64,000 bases of DNA from Neoechinorhynchus agilis (Eukaryota > Acanthocephala), in contig CM121342.1 in the NCBI GenBank assembly GCA_051530055.1, positions 12,338,001-12,402,000 on the forward strand, read 5' to 3'. Below, one piece after another: positions 42,232 to 52,147 of this stretch; positions within the stretch are counted from its first letter, which is position 1; every line of letters starts with the position of its first letter. The notes beneath the pieces were generated by a model that was not told the DNA's origin, made no database searches, and saw nothing but the letters and a program-made list of their open reading frames with translations. A program made the translations under genes and the position numbers.

Positions 42232-42980
42232 TTTGGCGTAATTAAAGAATTATAGATTAATTTAATTAATTTTCGGCCTGAGCCTGGGCCTTCTTCAGAT
42301 ATCTAAAACACGTCATTTTACAAACATTTGTCATTTAGGACGTATATCAGGTGGAAGGCGCAGGTGGAGTTTGTAATCCGCCTTATTGTGCGTAAATGTA
42401 CGCGTTGTTTGTATTAAAATGGCCTCCATCGTTGTTCTGTCTCTACGGTTGTTACACTTTGCTAGAATCTTAGTGCATCAAAATTGATCTGATGATCATT
42501 TTCAATCACGCGGTGTACAATCGCTGCGATGTTCTTTGAGCCGTCTCCTTATATTGTTCGTTTGTCCTACATACGATTGATCACAGTCCATGCAGGGGAT
42601 CCTATAGACACACTCGTTTATATTGTCCACTCTTTTAGGTTGTAACAAATTATATAGTGTTTGTCCCCTTTTGGAATACATAATACATTCCTTCTTCATA
42701 TCGAGTTGTTTGATCAATGTTTCTATATTGGAATTCCACCTATCATTTATGAAAGGAATTTCTATATATCGTGTCTGCATTCGTTGAGGATCCGATATTC
42801 CGATTTTTTGTAGGTTCCCTTCCGATCACTTGTTGAGCATCTTTCAATGTTCTTAACATTAATTTCTTTGGATAGCCACCACTTTTAAATATATTCCATA
42901 ATCGATCGAGTTCGTTATTGAGGCAATTCAAGTTCGAGCTACATCGGTATGCTCTGATGACTAGTGATCGGACTGCGCAA
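42232..42980 (-). mobile_element. Penelope-like element, 3' half (RT end, GIY-YIG, terminal ribozyme)
   Basis: Minus strand: RAYRCSSNLNCLNNELDRLW (end of RT), SGGYPKKLM, then a GIY-YIG endonuclease with ECVYRIPCMDCDQSYVGQTN and RRRLKEHRSD, and finally a hammerhead-like core at 42,298-42,271. A frame change lies near 42,745-42,780. The GIY-YIG nuclease cuts target DNA in active PLEs. The fragment at 42,986-43,420 encodes the part just before this one, in inverted orientation. Confidence 0.85.
42271..42298 (-). ncRNA. Hammerhead-type ribozyme-like core at PLE end
   Basis: Minus strand: CUGAAGA, A, GGCC, loop CAGGCUCA, GGCC, GAAA, A. Flanks UAGAU and AUCUA can form part of stem I. It lies about 200 bp downstream of the GIY-YIG domain, the place where PLE terminal repeats carry hammerheads. 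The same core, with GGCC stems, is in the hairpins at 29.2 and 51.1 kb. Confidence 0.65.
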
Positions 42981-42985
42981 AATTT

Positions 42986-43420
42986 TCTAATTTTGAGTTC
43001 GAAGGACAGAACTATGATCAAATTAATGGGTTGGTAATGGGAAGCCCACTTTCGCCAGTTCTTGCTGAACTTTACATGAGACATTGGGAGGAATCAAATT
43101 TGACCAAGTTAAGAGCCATACAATTCTGGTGTCGATATGTAGACGACACCTTTATCATATTGGACCAAGACAGATGCACAGCTGTCCAACTTCAACAGGA
43201 ACTAAATGAAAAAGATTCCCATATTCAATGGACATGCGAAAAAGAAGATTGTGGTTTTTTACCATTTCTCGATGTACAAGTCAAAAGGAAGTATGATAAC
43301 ACTTTCTCTACCTCGGTCTATATCAAACAGGGTGTCCCGCATCGAATAGTATCTTGGATCTCAGCTCAACCACACAAATACAAATTATCGAGCAGATCGT
43401 GTGGGGGATTTAACGTGAGA
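42986..43420 (+). mobile_element. Penelope-like RT core, inverted relative to its 3' half
   Basis: The + strand encodes FEFEGQNYDQINGLVMGSPL (start near 42,986), SPVLAELYMRHWEESN, CRYVDDTFIIL (catalytic YVDD), LPFLDVQVKR, and STSVYIKQGVPHRIVSWISA. These are PLE RT blocks in order. It ends where the minus-strand piece at 42,980 would begin in the protein, and the two are about 6 bases apart back to back. Confidence 0.85.
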
Positions 43421-43959
43421 AAAGTTACTTTTCCGGAAAAATCATCAAATAGAATATCTAGTCTTTTAATCATAGTACTGAATAATTTTTCTTTTCAGCG
43501 CCGTTGAAGACAAATATGGTATGAAATTTATTGGAAAATGTGCTTTTGATGTCGGTGATTATAATTGTTTTGAACAAGGTGATTAGTGAAACAAAATGTT
43601 TTAAAAGGGATGAGGGGGGTGTGATTATTTTTAAGATTTTTCTTCGGTATTCTAATGAGGCAATCCTCCTCTGGAGTGGGTCTTTTTATGTATTGGATAA
43701 GTGATGAAAACGAGGAAGGGATGAACACAGAAACAAGTACAAGGAGGGGGATGAACAGCCTGTTACTCCCAGAACTATGACAGGATCGATATTAATTACC
43801 TGCTCGATAACCGGGGGTTTAACATCCCCGTATTCAGGGATCCAGCTTTATTGGATCTAAGCTATAGCTTTTTGGCTATTTTTCTTATTTATATGATCAA
43901 TTCTATGTTCGACTTATGTGTACGGATTTTAGCTTGATTTCATTAGACTAGAATTTTTA
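43421..43959. other. Unassigned, perhaps 5' leader of the next LINE
   Basis: No gene seen. GC content rises around 43,790-43,850 (GATAACCGGGGGTTTAAC). It may be the untranslated 5' part of the LINE that follows, but nothing proves this. Confidence 0.4.
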
Positions 43960-44040
43960 ACATTTATAATCAATACGGCGTTCGTTGCGAATATAGTAGA
44001 ATACGCAATACTTTTAAATGGGTTTCGCGTCAACCAGTCA

Positions 44041-45203
44041 ATGTTTTCGCAACCACCTAGTGTTGCGACGGAGGATGGCATACGGCAATCCAACTCACTG
44101 AAAATTAAGGTACCTCCGGACATACGGAGGCACCTTCTCAGTGATCGTTCAGAGGGTGACATACGGCCACCCACAAAGCTTCAAACTTCATCTTCAATAG
44201 GTGATACACACAAAATTATATACTTCGATCGGCCCGTTAAAAAGGACGATTACGTAACCAAAATATCTGCGATTCCAATCGCATCAAAGGAAGCCACATG
44301 GGGATGTTTCCTCAAACCATGGCTGAACACAAAGAAGGATAGTATACTAAGAATCAGATCAACTTCATTCTGAAATGGTACTTTAAAAATTGTCTTCGTC
44401 AACAAAACTGAAATGGACGACTTCGAATCCTTTGTGAAGGGTCGGCACGACGAAAATTTTTTCAACATTCAATCCTTCAGAAACAAAGCAACTTTCATTG
44501 CTCACAACATTGGGAGTTTATCTTCACCTGATACGATTCAAGACTATGAGAAACAATTTCACCTGAAGTTTAAATTTTTCTTCAAATCCAGGAAGACGGG
44601 AAAGGCAATTCCAGTGGGAATAGTTAAAACCGACATGGATCAAATGGAAACTCTTTGCTTCCGCAAATGGATATTCCAGCGTATGGAAATCACATTCACA
44701 AAGGACTCCAATACAGATTCGAATCTCATATACCCACAATGCAACATATGCCTACAGTGGGGGTACTGGAATCAAAACTGTCCCAATAGAACCCAAAAAT
44801 GTTCCTTCTGTGCTGAGGATCACCATATGTCTTCTTGCACCAATAAGACGAGCAAATGTGTCAATTGTGGTGGATCTCACCGAAGCTATTACAAAGGATG
44901 TCCATGTCTTAAAGCCTACGTGGATGCATGGAAAAAATACTCAGAAATGAAAAGAAATCCGAACATTTTAAGGACCACCCCTTCAGCAATCTCCCATCAG
45001 ACGAGTCCCAACCCGTCTGTAATGAAGAGAAGTTATGCCAAAAGATTTTCGATAAAGTTCTACATGATGTCACTCATCGTATATCTTTACTTTTCAATAA
45101 TCTACAGAATCAATTCGCTCAACAAATACAAAATTTACTAGCAATCACGATTCCGGACGCCGTTATAAATTCGGCACCGCTTAACGATAACCGAACAACG
45201 TGA
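44041..45203 (+). CDS. LINE ORF1, gag-like zinc-knuckle protein
   Basis: Starts MFSQPPSVATED; an early block NSLKIKVPPDIRRHLLSD matches the related LINE's IPIPPEVRSSIL. The central part (44,413-45,000) has three zinc knuckles: CNICLQWGYWNQNC, CSFCAEDHHMSSC and CVNCGGSHRSYYKGC. The tail (LLFNNLQNQFAQQIQNLLAI) looks coiled. Frame changes near 44,370 and 44,960 divide it. ORF1 proteins of this type bind the element RNA in the particle used for retrotransposition. Confidence 0.75.
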
Positions 45204-45379
45204 GATTTGAATAAGGTCAGTAGTAACCCGCCTGTTACAACCAATCCATACAGGGGTAAAAGACTACCAACGAAAGCTACTAAAGCGGGCGGTAAAAATT
45301 CACGCCGCTCGACCAATATAGGAAACAACAAACTCATCACTAGCGACTCTGACGTTGTGGTGGATGTTGTAGAATGACA

Positions 45380-47752
45380 ATGAGTGCGTCCTCGCCAACG
45401 CCGTTTAACTTACACTGCTTACAATGGAATTCGGGTGGAGCCGCGGCTCTAAACAGGTTTGATATTTTTACTTACATCACAGAAGATATCATTTGTATAA
45501 AAGAGGGTTTTCACTAAATTACGATGTCTTCCCGACATTCCCCTTAAATGCACATTCTAGTGGTCTCTTAACAATCTTTAAAAAACATCTTTCAGCGTCG
45601 CTGATCCAAAATTACATCAGCGAAAATCTATCTTTTGCAATCTTTAAAATTCATGCCAACGGAAAGGAATTTATGCTGCTTGGCAACATTTACGTACGTC
45701 CTAAGTTTATTCATAAGAAAGATACGGAGGATATCATTAGCAACCTTCTAAGTCTGGGCAACATCATTTTATTTGGTGATTTTAACGACCCTACAGGAAA
45801 ATGGACGAAAGCTATAGCAAATAGAGAGGGCTCTCACGTATTTTTAACACCCACCCAACCCACATTTCACAGGATATCGAGTAATGTTCATTCTTGGTTG
45901 GATGGATGCTATGCCCCATCCAACCGTCAGGAAAGCATTACAGTTGTAAAACAGTGCGCTTTATCGGAAGTATTATGCTTTCATGATCTGATAACATGGC
46001 GACAAGTCATTAAGTCGTAGCTTTTTTCAATTTCGCCATTAAATGTCCTCTTTACAAATTTCTGAATTTCCAGGACTGGAATTCTTTACTTTTTAATTTC
46101 TCAAACAAATTTCTATCTATCCCCAATCATTTTTCAAGAGGAGTAGTTACCTCCAACTATCTTAGATACCGTGCATCCCAAATTAAAAAAGCTAACTTGC
46201 ATCAGGATGCCCATTGCAAAAGTTTTGGTCCAACAAATACTGGGCTTGCAATTATAATCTGCATTTGCAACAACATCGTAGAGTAATGAAGAATCTTTCC
46301 TCCTCTACGAAATCCTTTTGGCGGGTTTTGAAGAATTCAAAATTTATCAAATGGAAGGACAAAGCTTCAAGATGGATCAGGTCTTCATCGTATAAGGTGG
46401 TTTTAGACGATATTATTGACAAACTCTCTTTTGGAGCACCAAATGTTTTACCTACAAATGATTGGTTAACCCTCCCACTACTGCGATCATTAAATGAAGG
46501 AGACTTACAGATGGATGATATTTTAAAAGCCTGGAGAAGTATGATAAAGATGTCATCGAATAATGTCTGTGCACTTAGTAAATGCCTAAGATACGTAGAA
46601 CCTTCAATCCGACCTTTAATCGTTTCTTGTATGCTTGAAGCATCCAGAGAAGATTGGTTAGGTATTAATCTGACATGGAGAATTCTTCTCGTAAAAGCGA
46701 AAAAGAAGGCGGTCAATTCCTCTTTAGATCTCAGAATAATTTCCATTCAAAACGACCTAGTATCCCTTTATGAGAAAGCTATTGCCACCCGTTTGATGGA
46801 ATTCTGCATTGAAAAGGATATTATCAACCAAAACTGTCATGGGTTTTACCAAGGGAGATCCGTAACTTCTGCAACGAGAGCTATCTATGACTCCCTATAT
46901 CAAAATTTTAGGTATCGCTGCCTCATTTCATTCGATCTCACCGCAGCGTATGACAACATTGATCTGCAATTTTTAATGCACTACATGGTCCTTCTCAACT
47001 TCCCACAGGATATTGTAGTTCGTATCAGAGATATTCTAGCCACCAAGTCCTTTTATTTTGATGACGACGAGGATCATAAAATCTTCTATCCTAAAAAAGG
47101 TTTACCACAGGGCTCCCCTCTATCCCCTATTTTATTTCTAATAGCTATGCAATTTGTAGCCAAATTTTATAAGGACGGTGTTAACATTTTTATATACGCT
47201 GACGATATAAGTGCAGTTTTATTTACCAATAACCCCTGGGAATTACCTATATTACTGAAGGAATTGTTAGCTTTTATCAATAGGAATGCAGCACATATGG
47301 GCATCGGGCTGAACCCTAACAAAACCAATATTATGGCTGTAACTGGCATCAATTATGTAAATAAGAAACTTAATTTAATAATTAAAAATCAATTTTTACG
47401 TATTTTAGATCGAACCAACAACGTTGGTAATTTACATTTTAATAAAATTAAAATTTTAGGTTACAATTTTAACGCAAAATTGAATGAAAATTTAGACATG
47501 AAACATTTTAAAAGAATTTTAATAACTGCCAAACGTTACTGCACAAGAGCGTTGAGACTGCAACTGAGCTATAAAAAACAATATTTTATCTGGAAAACAT
47601 GGGCAATATCTGCCGTAACCTTTTTTAGTCGCGGTCCTCCACCCGAACAGCGACCCATATTCGGCGAGGTCCTGCTACAAAACGCGTCATTCGTAAGACA
47701 AAAAGAGAAGATGGAATTGGTAAAAAGGATAAATTACTGGCTACAACTATAA
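45380..47752 (+). CDS. LINE ORF2, APE endonuclease and reverse transcriptase
   Basis: Endonuclease (from about 45,415): LHCLQWNSGGAAALNRF, EDIICIKE, GNIYVRPKF and ILFGDFNDPTGKW; it is broken near 45,515 and 45,900. The RT frame 46,214-47,752 is open: LISFDLTAAYDNIDLQFL (block A), KKGLPQGSPLSPILFLIAMQ (block B), FIYADDISAVL (YADD), and HMGIGLNPNKTNIM. The RT makes cDNA at the nick cut by the endonuclease. With the upstream frame changes the protein cannot be made whole. Confidence 0.85.
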
Positions 47753-47885
47753 AAAATTAACAAATAACTAAGTCTCCATAATTGATAAGTTGAGCGCTAT
47801 CACGTGTGTGTTTGTAATATATATTTATTTATTATTATTTAAATGGGCTTTTAAACTCTGCTGAGCATTCGGTTTACTTTGAGAT

Positions 47886-49555
47886 ATGTCCATTAAGCGC
47901 AACACAGAGGTAATTGAGAACGTATTTTGGAATGAGGAATCCGGTTATATCACATTTCTGGATGATAAGCTATTCTGGCAGTCAAATGATGGCGATTACT
48001 CCGAGGAGTTCGTTATTTCCGCTAACAACATGCTCAGTGTCAGGGTTACTTCGGATGATAAACTCGTGCAGCAGATAGCCATCAAACGGCGCAATGAAAA
48101 CGACGAAGTATTCTTAAGAGTCGGTAGCGATGAACCGATCGGAGAGATAATAGAAAAAAGGAATCAAATCGTTAGTGGAATAAAGGCTGCCATAAAACGA
48201 AGATCCAGTTGTCCGTTAGCAGCTGCAAATCAAAAGATTCGAGCACGGTGAGCGTCCAACTTTTCGAGCATCGAAAGTGTTTTTCTTTGTTTTTTCGAAA
48301 TAGAATTCTCGCTACAAATAAGTCACTTGCGATTCTGTTCAATCAATTGGTCGTTGGTGGCATCATTAGTAACCAACAATTCTGGATGGAGTACATTGAC
48401 GTGAGTCTGAAATTTCTTTTGTTTTGTATATTTGGAATTTAGAATCTCCTAGGAAACTTCAATTCAACTAATTAAGAATGTTCAGCAACAGACATTGCCA
48501 ACTGGTCTTATTACACCTCTCAAGGTTTCGGTATCTAAAGACGGAAAGACGGTCGTTGATTTACCTCCTGAGTTGATCACAACAATCTTTCATTTGAATC
48601 CGAGTGTCCGAGAAAAATACCTAGAATGTGTTCCAGGAAAGATGAGTGACAATCGTTTCTGGGCGGACTATATGAAATGTCTCCTTGCCGGCGACGCTGA
48701 CCCTCATGATGCACTGCTATTTCAAATGGGAGATGCGAGAATGGCAATACTTGAAGCAATTGAAGAAAACGAGGATGTAATTGAAGAAATTAGGCGGAAA
48801 ATGCTTGGTCCAGAAGACCATCAAAAGGTAAGTTTTTGACTCGATTTAACTGAAATTTTATTCGTTACACATTGTGATGTTTGACTGTTTAGACGACTGA
48901 GAAGAAAAAGGAGACATCCATATCTCAACTAATGAATCTTCATTCAATTAGGATGCTGCGAAATGTAGCCCCTTGCCCCAAGTATGTCGGGAAAACCCCG
49001 TCTAAAGAGTCTACTGAACTTGAGCCAAAACAAGAAAAAGTCGAATGGAGTGCACATGTTCGACATATCCTTCCATCTTTTGAAAATCAAGATGATATCA
49101 GTGTTCACTTTGCGAGTACATGCTCTGCCCGAATCGATGAGGATTTCTTTGATTCTGGTGACAGAGGGCACGGCATGAACACAGTTAAATCCGCCAGTAC
49201 TACCGTTGCCAAATGGTACCGTCAGATGCAAGAGAAGAAGAGGAGCCACAAGGAGAAGAATATCTTTGAACTGGATCCTCAAGTGAACCAAGCTGTCATA
49301 TCGGCAAACGAGATGCTCTCGCATTTCTGGAAATGCTTTCCAGTGACCAACAGCGCATTGGGCAATAAGCTAGTGAGCTTTGGGATGCAGCTAAAGAAGT
49401 TTAGAGACAAGCGGGTGTCGGTTTTGTTGGCGAAAGTTAGCGAGGAATGTGACATTGCTGCCTTAACGCAATCCCGCGAAATGCTGGACTTCGGTATCGA
49501 GGCATTTAAACGCTATATGAGCACTATTGGACAGATTGGCGATTTTAGTCAATGA
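47886..49555 (+). CDS. GTF2H1: TFIIH core subunit p62 (Tfb1/GTF2H1)
   Basis: Four exons, 47,886-48,247, 48,304-48,400, 48,486-48,827 and 48,893-49,555, giving 487 aa in one frame. An N-terminal PH-like domain (about 1-110: ENVFWNEESGYITFLDDKLF, AIKRRNENDEVFLRV) is followed by two BSD domains: LAILFNQLVVGGIISNQQFW and VREKYLECVPGKMSDNRFWA. The C-terminus is helical (ISANEMLSHFWKCFP). Human p62 is 548 aa, so this is somewhat short. TFIIH acts in RNA polymerase II initiation and nucleotide-excision repair; the PH domain docks activators, TFIIE and XPC. Introns are 56, 85 and 65 bp. The LINE ending at about 47,760 leaves little room for a promoter. Confidence 0.9.
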
Positions 49556-49589
49556 CCTAATCCATATTTCGTTCCCATTTACCTCTGTT

Positions 49590-49595
49590 AATAAA
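49590..49595 (+). terminator. Polyadenylation signal of TFIIH p62 gene
   Basis: AATAAA 35 bases after the stop codon. Confidence 0.6.
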
Positions 49596-49599
49596 TGAG

Positions 49600-50150
49600 G
49601 TCGCTGTAGAATGTTCAACCATTAAGATTCCACTTTTTTCTTTTTCCATTATTATCGACAACATTTAAAATTGGGTTTGTTTATCATTTAAATTGATTGC
49701 ATTACATGAGAACACTTTAAGAATCAATGTAGTCTTACCTTTAAAACTAAAATTAAAACTGTTGATTCCATTTCGGGGCATAACATGCTTTCCGCATTCT
49801 TTATTCCAGTCAATGATTTTCGTTTTTTACATCTTTTCTATTTTCTTAAATACGTTAAGTAAAATTTTTATTTTCTCGGTCATTGCGAACTCACTTTCAA
49901 TTGAGTGGTACAAATTTAAAATACTAAGTAGAGAAAGCAATCACCTTTTAGAACTTTATTGTTTTTGGGCCTAGAGGAATTTTTTAATAAATTCTACAAA
50001 AAAAGTATATGTCATTTGCCATTAATTCTAAGCATTGCTCGGTCTTTTCGTGGCAGGAGGGCAAATGCCTTTTCTGGGACGCAACGTGTGTGGACACCCT
50101 CGCGAGCAGTTTGGATTTTATTCGCCGATTATGATCAAAAGACGACTTTT
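49600..50150. other. Intergenic, no gene seen
   Basis: AT-rich. The short open frames have no recognisable product. Confidence 0.5.
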
Positions 50151-50155
50151 GTTTG

Positions 50156-50245
50156 TAATTATAAGCAAATATGGCAGGCTAAAGCGTGTGTCTTAAATTC
50201 GTATTCAAGACACACGCTTTAGCCTGCCATATTTGCTTATAATTA
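50156..50245. repeat. Perfect 39-bp hairpin
   Basis: Arms 50,156-50,194 and 50,207-50,245 are exact complements around a 12-base loop (AAATTCGTATTC). The arm sequence (TAATTATAAGCAAATATGGC..) is found nowhere else in the window. The size and perfect pairing resemble a young foldback insertion; a small-RNA precursor is also possible. It lies 30 bp before an FVP-RT fragment. Confidence 0.85.
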
Positions 50246-50274
50246 GAAACGATACGAACATATAGAGATTTAGC

Positions 50275-50505
50275 GAGGGCCCACTATTTTGTCCCCTTCG
50301 GAGTATAGACGTATGGAGCGCTTGGCAGGTCGGCACTCACTCTGCTCTAGACCGGCGACACACCAGCAGGTGTATTCCTGCGACAAAATATCTCGCTCCC
50401 AGTACAACGAGGCAATGCTGCTAGCGTGATAGCGACAACCGAGGAAGGAGAGAAGCTCCAATTTTGCGGACGGTGGTGATTGCACGTTTTGTACTTTCTT
50501 ATGTT
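50275..50505 (+). mobile_element. FVP-RT C-terminal fragment
   Basis: The + strand matches the 8.34-kb copy from CGAGGGCCCACTATTTTGTC to GTGATTGCACGTTTTGTACTTT, with a gap of about 30 bp near 50,353. It is a 5'-truncated copy that keeps the 3' end. Confidence 0.8.
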
Positions 50506-50866
50506 ATGATTAAATTTTTTTTGGAAAACTCGGGAATCGCACGTGAAATCGCCAATGGTTTTTTTCGAGTTCCAAAATCAGAAAGCATTATAATGCCCAC
50601 GCAACCGAGATTTTCATGATGACCCAAAATGTCTTTTGCTTTATCTAATGTTTCGGTAACTTAACTGAGATTGACGACCTCAGTTAATTTTTTCATTGAA
50701 ATATTTCATTCGTTTGAATTTAACTGACCTGTAAATATATTTATCTTGAATATCACTTTACGTTGGTCAATAATTTAGAATTTTCTAAAGTGAATAGTCA
50801 CTTGCCATCAGTTCTTAAAAATCCATTGATTTTTTGGAAAACGTAAAGCTGAACTTTAAAACTTTT

Positions 50867-50934
50867 GCTTTAGTACTGCGGTGAATGCTGCCACCTTTCA
50901 ACGGAAATCGGGGTTCGATTCCCCTACACCGGGG
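50867..50934 (+). pseudogene. tRNA-Glu(UUC)-like pseudogene
   Basis: GGGGTTCGATTCCCC (T arm with B box), an anticodon-loop-like CTTTCAA giving UUC, and the 3' end TACACCGG fit a tRNA-Glu. The 5' acceptor strand that should pair with ACACCGG is absent (TTTTGCTT instead) and the A box is poor. It is either a decayed tRNA gene or the head of a tRNA-derived SINE. Confidence 0.6.
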
Positions 50935-51055
50935 TCTGGCCTTTAAGAGAAGTTCATTAGTCGGCAGTTGTCTTCGATCTAAACATTGATTCAATTCCGC
51001 TTAGTAAATCTGTTGCACTTTTTACAAAGAAAAGTTTCAGATACAACATTTTTAG

Positions 51056-51214
51056 AGTACGGAAAGTTTTTGATAGCGAATTATAATACTTCTTTCAAAC
51101 AACAGATTGAAGAAGGCCTACACAAAGGCCGAAAATTATCAAATAACCAATTAAATTATTATAATTCGCTATCAAAAAGTAAATGATGAACACCTTTACA
51201 GTACGGAAAGTTTT
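51056..51214. mobile_element. Hairpin element with hammerhead-like core and 15-bp direct repeats
   Basis: AGTACGGAAAGTTTT occurs at 51,056-51,070 and 51,200-51,214. Between them, TTTTTGATAGCGAATTATAA (51,067-51,087 in full) and its complement at 51,158-51,178 form 21-bp arms that enclose a ribozyme-like core at 51,107-51,134. The direct repeat is most simply a target-site duplication, although it overlaps the left arm by 4 bases. Confidence 0.8.
51107..51134 (+). ncRNA. Hammerhead-type ribozyme-like core, one base degenerate
   Basis: UUGAAGA (C3 changed to U), A, GGCC, loop UACACAAA, GGCC, GAAA. The 21-bp arms could serve as stem I. Same GGCC-stem version as at 29.2 and 42.3 kb. The changed C3 would be expected to impair cleavage. 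Confidence 0.55.
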
Positions 51215-51511
51215 GTCAGCGTTGTGCAAATAATTTTATTGTTGATTTAGTGAAAAAAGATCGAGTCAAGGTTTTATTATACATTTTAGCGGAATATATA
51301 ACCCCAGAATATCTCTTACATTTTCGTTTAAAATTTTGGAAAATCGTCCGAAAAGGTATGGATCACTGGCAGCGAATTTTTGTGTTAAAACCGACTGACT
51401 GCTGCATTAGCTGGGAATCGTAACCGCGGGAAATGTACAATTGAAGCACCAATGCTTTGGAGTCGTCATCTCAGAGAAAATTACGCATTCACTATATTGT
51501 ACTACATTTGA

Positions 51512-51590
51512 AATTATTGTTTAGGTCTACACCCGGTAAATGATTACTTATTAAAGACGTTTCGAACCTCGTCGGATTCATAATCAGTTT
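51512..51590. repeat. Short repeat, family 2
   Basis: TTATTGTTTAGGTCTACACC..TTAAAGACGTTTCGAACC, then TCGTCGGATTCATAATCAG. The minus strand reads CUGAUUAUGAAUCC-GACGA-GGUUCGAAAC, a CUGA box near a stem-loop and GAAAC, but with extra bases in the box. Relatives are at 11,941, 32,175 and 40,131. Confidence 0.7.
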
Positions 51591-52147
51591 GTTTGTTTGT
51601 GCGTCTATTACTAACAAACATATTCGCGTGCTTAATGAAAATCATGGTAATTCAACGGATGTCTGGGACTTTTTTCCAATCTTAGATTTATGATTTTAAC
51701 TTTTTAATGCATGCAATGAAACCTTCGTTTTTAAGATATTATATTTTCTGCAGTCATTTGCTAATATAAAGTTTTAAAATTTCTGCGTACTTGCAAAAAT
51801 TCATCATAGTGCAACGGATGTCTGAGGCTTTTTCCTTATCTTAAATGCTTTCTGCGCCATTTTTCATACAAGGCTTAGAAAAATAGTTAGTTCCAAGAAC
51901 TCAAGTTTTGTTTTCTAATATCGAAGTCGATGATGAATTTTAAGGATATTCGCGTTCTCGCTGAAAATGCATGATGCCGCACTAGATGTCTAAAGCATTT
52001 GAGCAGTCTTCAAAAAATTTTGCATATATTTCAAATTTACGTTCCTGGATTATAGATTTTATTTTTAAGTCGAATTCAAAAACCATGTTTACTTGTATTC
52101 TCGTATCAATGTAATCATGTAAACGTTTCAAAGTCTAACAACATTTT
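51591..52147. other. Intergenic, no gene seen
   Basis: AT-rich. Weak internal similarity is visible (for example ATTCATCATAGTGCAACGGA near 51,790 and CATGGTAATTCAACGGA near 51,643), which suggests old short repeats. Confidence 0.45.

Larger units (their letters stand above)
43960..47760 (+). mobile_element. Nearly complete LINE with zinc-knuckle ORF1
   Basis: ORF1 runs from about 44,041 to 45,203 and ORF2 from about 45,380 to 47,752. ORF1 resembles that of the LINE at 8.8-11.2 kb, and RT resembles the 1.3-3.0 kb copy, so one LINE family is present at least three times. This copy is the best kept, with about four frame changes and an intact 512-codon RT frame. Its end lies only about 130 bp before the TFIIH p62 start codon. 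No poly-A tail or target-site duplication was identified. Confidence 0.85.

Noticed and set aside
46252-46746. 164-codon minus frame inside the LINE at 46 kb
   Set aside because: Antisense shadow of the LINE RT frame.
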